64,000 bases of DNA from Numida meleagris. Lineage: Eukaryota; Chordata; Aves; Galliformes; Numididae. The stretch is from contig NC_034410.1 in NCBI RefSeq assembly GCF_002078875.1, forward strand, positions 44,250,202 through 44,314,201. Reading direction: 5' to 3'. A program made the translations under genes and the position numbers. The notes under the pieces were generated by a model that searched no databases, was not told the origin of the DNA, and saw nothing but the letters and a program-made list of their open reading frames with translations. Of the stretch, positions 59,127 through 64,000 are shown piece by piece (the first letter of the stretch is position 1; every line of letters begins with the position of its first letter).

Positions 59127-59739
59127 CACATTTTCTTCTTTCAAAAAGTAAAGCAATAACTGTCTCTCTGCTTTAGGAACCTTAGAGTTTGCACGTAGGT
59201 TCCCACGTCCCCTCCTTGTCTCCCGCACACAGGAACGTACCCCAAAGCAGGACACGCTGCCCTCATTTAAGCCCAAGGGCCAATCACCGCACTGCACACA
59301 CCACTGAGGCTGTCCCCTTGCCCTGCCTCAGCACCCTCTGCTACATGGTGGGGATATTTCACACACACCTCATCAAGAACACAGGAAAATGCCCATTTTT
59401 ACGCTTGAACCAAAGAATCATAAAACTCACAGTGTTTCTCTTCCTCTTAACAACTGACTGGTAAATGAACCAAGAGGTGCTTGAACTGAAAACAAGAATT
59501 GGCATTTGTCAGGACAAACACAGAACTAAAACAAAACATTCTGGTTTCAATTAATGACAGCCCCTCCCTGGGTGGCAGTCAGAAGTCCCCTGCCCTGCGC
59601 CATCATGGCAGCAGCTCTGCCCCGCCAAGCACCCTGGCCCGGCCCAACAACAACCGCACAGCTGTGCGTGGTCAGTGCTGTACAGGCTGACACCAGGACA
59701 CAGGGAGCACACAGCGCAGTGCTGACTCAAGTGACAGCA

Positions 59740-60275
59740 AAGAATTGTGTGCAGTTTGATACACTGGCTGAACACAGTCCTGTGAACAGTGAAAAATATG
59801 CCGCTGTGCTTTCCACTCTGAGAATGGAATCTGAGAATAGGTTGCAAGATTGTTGAAAAAATAATGAACTTCTTGTATATCTGTGAATCTATTTCAGATA
59901 ACATAAATTTGTGTGAATTTTCAAATGCAATGTATTGTGCTGAAACCAGGTACTGAACTAAAAGATCTGATTGTATCTCTCTTAACAAACTTTTAGAAGC
60001 ACCATTTGACCAGAAATATCCCTCGCTACACAGGAACGCCTTACTCATAGCCATCACTTTCTGGCCACACGTACTTTTGTGAACAACTGCTTTCAAGGAT
60101 GAAGCACACAAAGTGTAGAATTTCATCAAAAATCTCTGACAAACACCTTGAGAACTTGCTAAGAATTGCAGCCACTGATATCAAACCAGACTGGGGCCTT
60201 AGTTTCACAAAAACAAGGTCAAATACCCCACTGGTTTTATGTTTCTGGGGCTCTTTTGTTGCAGTTTGAATAACA
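59740..60275 (+). mobile_element. Decayed hAT-family transposase (C-terminal part)
   Basis: The plus strand, read across frames, gives the end of a hAT transposase. An early block EKYAAVLSTLRMESENRLQD is followed by several in-frame stops in the next 120 bases. A shifted frame then gives YPSLHRNALLIAI, and after a further shift LSGHTYFCEQLLSRMKHTK and ISDKHLENLLRIAATDIKPD (60057-60185). The motif T-Y-F/L-C-E-Q followed by R/K-M-K and D-E/K-H-L-E-N is the conserved hAT dimerisation region, as in the domesticated ZBED, FAM200 and SCAND3-type genes. Multiple stops and frameshifts show that it is dead. The GC-rich DNA before 59740 is of unknown origin. A mariner sits about 40 bases beyond it. Confidence 0.72.
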
Positions 60276-60315
60276 ACATTTTAAAGATTGAAGTAAGTTT
60301 TGTTATTTACATCTG

Positions 60316-60853
60316 CTGAGGGCTGCTCCAAAAGTAATGCCTCCTATTTGATTACGCTGGCCCACAACATCAGAAGTGGATGCTGACGGTATGGCAGTAG
60401 GGGTTGAACCTTTCCACCAGTATCCCATCACATGTTGGTGCCGCGGGACAGATGATAGCAGAGGGGCGGTCTGACAAAATGGCATCTGAAATGGAAGTGC
60501 GTCTGAAGCAAAGGCGTGCCATTGAGCAAAAATGGCACCCAGTGCCATTCACTGACGTTCACTGAGCGTTTACGGAGACCCAGCAGTGGATGCGAGCACA
60601 GTGAGGCAGTGGGTGGTGCGTTTCAGCAGTGGCTACAGTGGGCCACCTCCGCAGGTGCAGATCTTCACAAGCACAGCATGCAGGCTCATGGCTTTTTGCC
60701 AGTGAAAATGCATAGGCCAACGGTGGTGACTATGCTGAAAAGTAGTGTTTTCTAGCTGAGAATGTGTTCTATTAAACAGTGCTATTGTTCTCTTCTTATC
60801 AGTTGTCGTTTCCATGGAAATAAACAGGAGGCATTACTTACAGAGCAACCTAT
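60316..60853 (+). mobile_element. Mariner-derived non-autonomous element, copy 3
   Basis: The left terminal repeat GGGCTGCTCCAAAAGTAATG and the right end AACAGGAGGCATTACTTACA bracket a 538-bp copy of the same family as at 55184-55725. It retains more CpGs (GGTGCCGCGGGACAG, GAGCGTTTACGGAG), so it looks less decayed than copy 1. No intact transposase frame. Confidence 0.88.
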
Positions 60854-61707
60854 ATATATGCCCTGTATATGTACCTGTGCATAAGCACTAGCTACAGTAG
60901 GATTCACTATTATCTAACAGGATGGAAGAAGTGTACGCTTAGTCTTATTCTTCTTCTAGCATGTTCTTCCTTAAAGGCCGCCGCGTGCTTCGGCCGTACT
61001 ACACTCTATCCAGTGCCCATATGCTAAGGTATCTCCTCACCAGATCAAGAGCATTACAGGTTGGGTTGGCAGCTGTAGCACAGTTTGATGGGAACACTCC
61101 TCTGTTTTAGCACCATGAGAGAAAGCTGAGAAGGGCTTTTGAAACAGTAACTTCTGAAACAACCAAAATCTGTGGTAAAGGAATATGAATACTCCCGCGC
61201 AAAGTCTCCCTAGCTACTTTACTTGAAATAGTAGGAATTGAAAAGAGAAAGACTTAAATCTTTAATTTCCTCATGCCTTATAAATCTATGAGCCATAAAG
61301 AAAAAAAAAACTCATCTTTTATAGGAAAAGTTTTAATTTCTTTATTCATTGTACCCTGCCTGAATGCAGACATGATTTTTGGCATTACACTTCACTTCAG
61401 CTGCTTGGGCTACCCTCAAAAAAAAAAAAAAAGATTAAAAAAAAGCTACCTGTTCTAGTATTTCCTTGAAGTACAAACTCATGTTATTTACCCTTTTAAA
61501 ATACACTACAGCTTCACAGGTGGCCTTTGCTCAGCATCCCTCCTCTCATTACTGCCTTCACTACCCTAGCCTCCCCAAGTCCTTTTGCTCCTTCTTCCCA
61601 CGACTCCCTTGCTTGACTCTGAGTATCCAGTTTTCATGCTTCTTCCAGTGAATGTGACCATCTACTTGGAAACAAACACGTTTAATGTGAAAATGTTTTC
61701 TATTTAG
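60854..61707. other. Unassigned stretch
   Basis: AT-rich, with an isolated CpG-dense patch near 60975-61005 (GGCCGCCGCGTGCTTCGGCC) that I cannot explain, and A-runs at 61419-61443. Confidence 0.5.
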
Positions 61708-61796
61708 TTGGAATTCACCACCCATAAACTGCAACAAGAGGAGCTACTTAAGTTCAGAAATGTGAGGAGAAAGGGCCGTAACCTCCGCGCCTGCAG
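61708..61796 (+). CDS. Probable coding exon of an unidentified plus-strand gene
   Basis: An acceptor AATGTTTTCTATTTAG and a consensus donor CTGCAG/GTAAGTC enclose 89 bases. Only one frame is open: LEFTTHKLQQEELLKFRNVR then RKGRNLRAC with two bases left over. The other two frames have stops. The segment has three CpGs in an otherwise CpG-free AT-rich area. The residue mix (Gln, Glu, Lys, Arg, Leu) looks like a helical, basic stretch of an intracellular protein. It enters in phase 0 and exits in phase 2. No neighbouring exon is certain in the window, so the introns must be long. I do not recognise the protein. Confidence 0.55.
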
Positions 61797-62036
61797 GTAA
61801 GTCAGTCAAACAACTGGGACCTGCTGCAGAAGACACCATCTGCAGTAGTTCCAACACCTGGTGCCTTCACACAGAGAGAAATGCTTTTCCAGTTTAATTG
61901 TTTGAATTTCAAAGAGACGACTCAGGAACACATCACAACAAAACGTAAGATAGGCGGATTTAAGGACCATGTTCAGCACCTCTAACATCTATCACACGGC
62001 ACTTTCCTATCACACATACAAGTGACATATATATAA

Positions 62037-62100
62037 AGGGGGTTGGAGCTTGATGATCCTTGAGATCCCTTCCAACCCACATCATTCTATGATTCTATGA
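62037..62100 (+). mobile_element. CR1 3'-end fragment
   Basis: AAGGGGGTTGGAGCTTGATG, GATCCTTGAGATCCCTTCCAA and CATTCTATGATTCTATGA are a well-preserved CR1 terminus, 64 bases long. Confidence 0.9.
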
Positions 62101-62781
62101 TAACGCATTGTCATTTAAAGCATTTACAAACAGCAAGCTCAAATTGTGATTTACTGTTAAAGGTCGACAACTACAAATTCACTTCCATCTCCAGAGAAAC
62201 TGATTTAGTAGCAAATGCTGGCATTACTTTTTAGCATAGCTAATTTCTATGTTAAACTAAATCTGCACATTGCAAACAGAAAAGACAGCTTCAAAAACAA
62301 AACACACTCCTAAAAATGGAACACGGAGCTCTAATAGGAACACACAGCAGATAAGATGTAGAGTGAGTTATTTTTTCTAAATTTGCTTTAAATGCACGCA
62401 GTTCAGGAATCAGAAAATAACATTCATCTGAACACGAGCATGCACGCCACAGCACAGAACAGGAGGGGTTGCTAACCGTCTTCCAACCTGTTCTCTACCT
62501 GACAGATTCAGAGCTGAAGACTAAGAAATGATGCCTAATTAATTTATTCTCAATGCTGCATCTTCGTGTAGGTGACAAAACCTGTGCCTGTATTAGCCTA
62601 GACTCTCCTCAAATGGGACATCCTAGAAGAAAAAAAAAATTAGATCTGAAAAATCAGAAGTGTCTGGCAAACAGCTAGACAGTTTTAATAGGCACCACTT
62701 CTCCTCTTCTGCAAGACTGGAATCCAGCCCCAAAATAATGCGTATTTTACATGCTCTCCTCAAAGTTTCTAAAGAGTTTGC

Positions 62782-62824
62782 AAAAAAAAAAAAAGAAAGA
62801 AAGAAAGAAAAAAAGAAAAAAGAA
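62782..62824 (+). repeat. A-run plus GAAA microsatellite
   Basis: About 13 A followed by tandem GAAA units and A-rich interruptions. Confidence 0.85.
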
Positions 62825-64000
62825 CACTGTAAGCAGATTTTAGACCAGAAAGATCTACATACAAATGCTTTTGACCTTCAAGCTCATTATCCCAGAAGTG
62901 TATTGCTCATGGGACTCTTACAAGTTCTACACACAAAGCGATCTTTAATGGTACAGGGAAATTTGGGCAATAATAAATCGACTTATATTAACAGTATGGG
63001 TGGCCACAGAACATCACTAAGCTCTGACACTCCAGGAAAGCAAAAACACCTGGTTTTAAGACAGGAAGCTTTTGCCTGAATGCTGTCAGAAGCTTTGCTC
63101 TGTGTCTTCATGGTTTCTCCTCACTTTCTTCATCCAATCACCTGCAATTTTGAGTGCCTGGAAGCATTTCTCAGTTGAAGAGAATTTCTGCATTATCAGT
63201 TAAATACACGTGATCCTCTCCTATTAAATCAATAATGACAAAAATCTTGTTGCCTGTACTCTACACAGCTGCACAACTCCTTTCAGTTTTAAACTGGACT
63301 TAATCCTTGTAAGAATTCTTCTACTTCTTGTAAGAATCTAAAGATATATTCAGCTTTCAAAAAACCAAAAAGGCTATTTCAAGATAAGCACTGCTCTTTC
63401 TGTTATCCCTACAGAAGCAGATTTCCATGGAGGAGCTGGGAGAGAAAAGAATGCATAAACTCTAAAGATCAATCTTTACAACCAAGGCACTTTTATGAAT
63501 ACAACAGATAGACCAGAATTTCTGATTTGGGTGAATGCTATAGCAGAACCTTCACTTCTAAAGAAGACATCCAAAATGATCCAACTGTAGCTTAGTTTCT
63601 TAGCAGTACTTAGAACAGTTGGACTTGATTAAAAAAAACATGTAAGAGCAGCGAAACAATAGCTCCTCATAGTCATTAGATAATAAAGACAAACATTACC
63701 CAGTTCAGCAAATATAAAAGAAGTCACGTGAAAGAATTCTGCAACCTCTGTTACAGAAAATCCTTACCAAACTATGAATCTCTCCTTGGGCTGCTGGCAA
63801 TTCTAAGGCTTATTTCAGAATGTCTCTTTAAGTTACATTTTAATATGCTAATATATTCATTAGCCATAACACGTTGCCGTATGTCATGGTTTTATGATTT
63901 TTGTTATCAGTACTCCACGTCATAACATCATGTGGTGCACTGGGAGTTAAAGAGTTAATGCTCCAGTTCGGTGGACTGCCGATTTTTGGGTACCTCGTTC

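Larger units (their letters stand above)
61797..64000. other. Gene-poor right end, possibly intronic
   Basis: Besides the CR1 tail and a GAAA microsatellite nothing is recognisable. If the exon at 61708-61796 is real, this is part of its downstream intron. Confidence 0.5.

Noticed and set aside
59551..60129. 192-codon minus-strand frame
   Set aside because: Antisense to the decayed hAT transposase. The sense strand carries the recognisable motif.
1..64000. CRISPR arrays, operons, phage or bacterial genes
   Set aside because: None seen. Sequence features are those of a vertebrate nuclear genome.

Overview
The window is nuclear DNA from a bird, most likely a galliform such as chicken or turkey. 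This rests on many CR1 non-LTR retrotransposon copies with their ATTCTATG-type 3' ends on both strands, three copies of a short non-autonomous mariner that matches my memory of the galliform Mariner1 family, an avian-looking solo LTR and an AT-rich, gene-poor background. Nothing bacterial, phage-like or CRISPR-like is present.

Layout. Positions 1-3,330 hold the 5' part of a probable minus-strand gene. A CpG island at about 2,450-3,330, broken by a 112-base assembly gap, carries a strong minus-strand splice donor. A convincing 252-nt CpG-rich coding exon lies at 1,571-1,822. Two weaker, phase-compatible exons follow at 990-1,045 and 181-237. I do not recognise the protein. From 3,545 to about 53,800 the DNA is intergenic or intronic: CR1 fragments, simple repeats, two possible very old MIR-like SINEs and several exon-like stretches that cannot be confirmed here.

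Positions 53,800-60,850 form a dense transposon island. In order it has a 1.1-kb CR1 with a damaged reverse transcriptase, two mariner copies, a GC-rich stretch with long minus-strand frames, a solo LTR on the minus strand, a compact GC-rich gene, a decayed hAT-family transposase and a third mariner. The compact gene (about 57,850-59,126, plus strand) is the most interesting item. It encodes a 92-residue protein with an AKKRR nuclear-localisation-like motif, three MEVDPP repeats and a very basic C-terminus. After it come two tandemly duplicated exon/intron-like units and AATAAA signals. The LTR's U3 end abuts its 5' side.

Positions 60,854-64,000 are AT-rich again, with one compact exon candidate at 61,708-61,796 that suggests a plus-strand gene crossing the right part of the window.

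I saw no pathway or operon linking these genes. Exon calls rest on splice-site quality, open frame, phase agreement and local CpG density, not on database matches.
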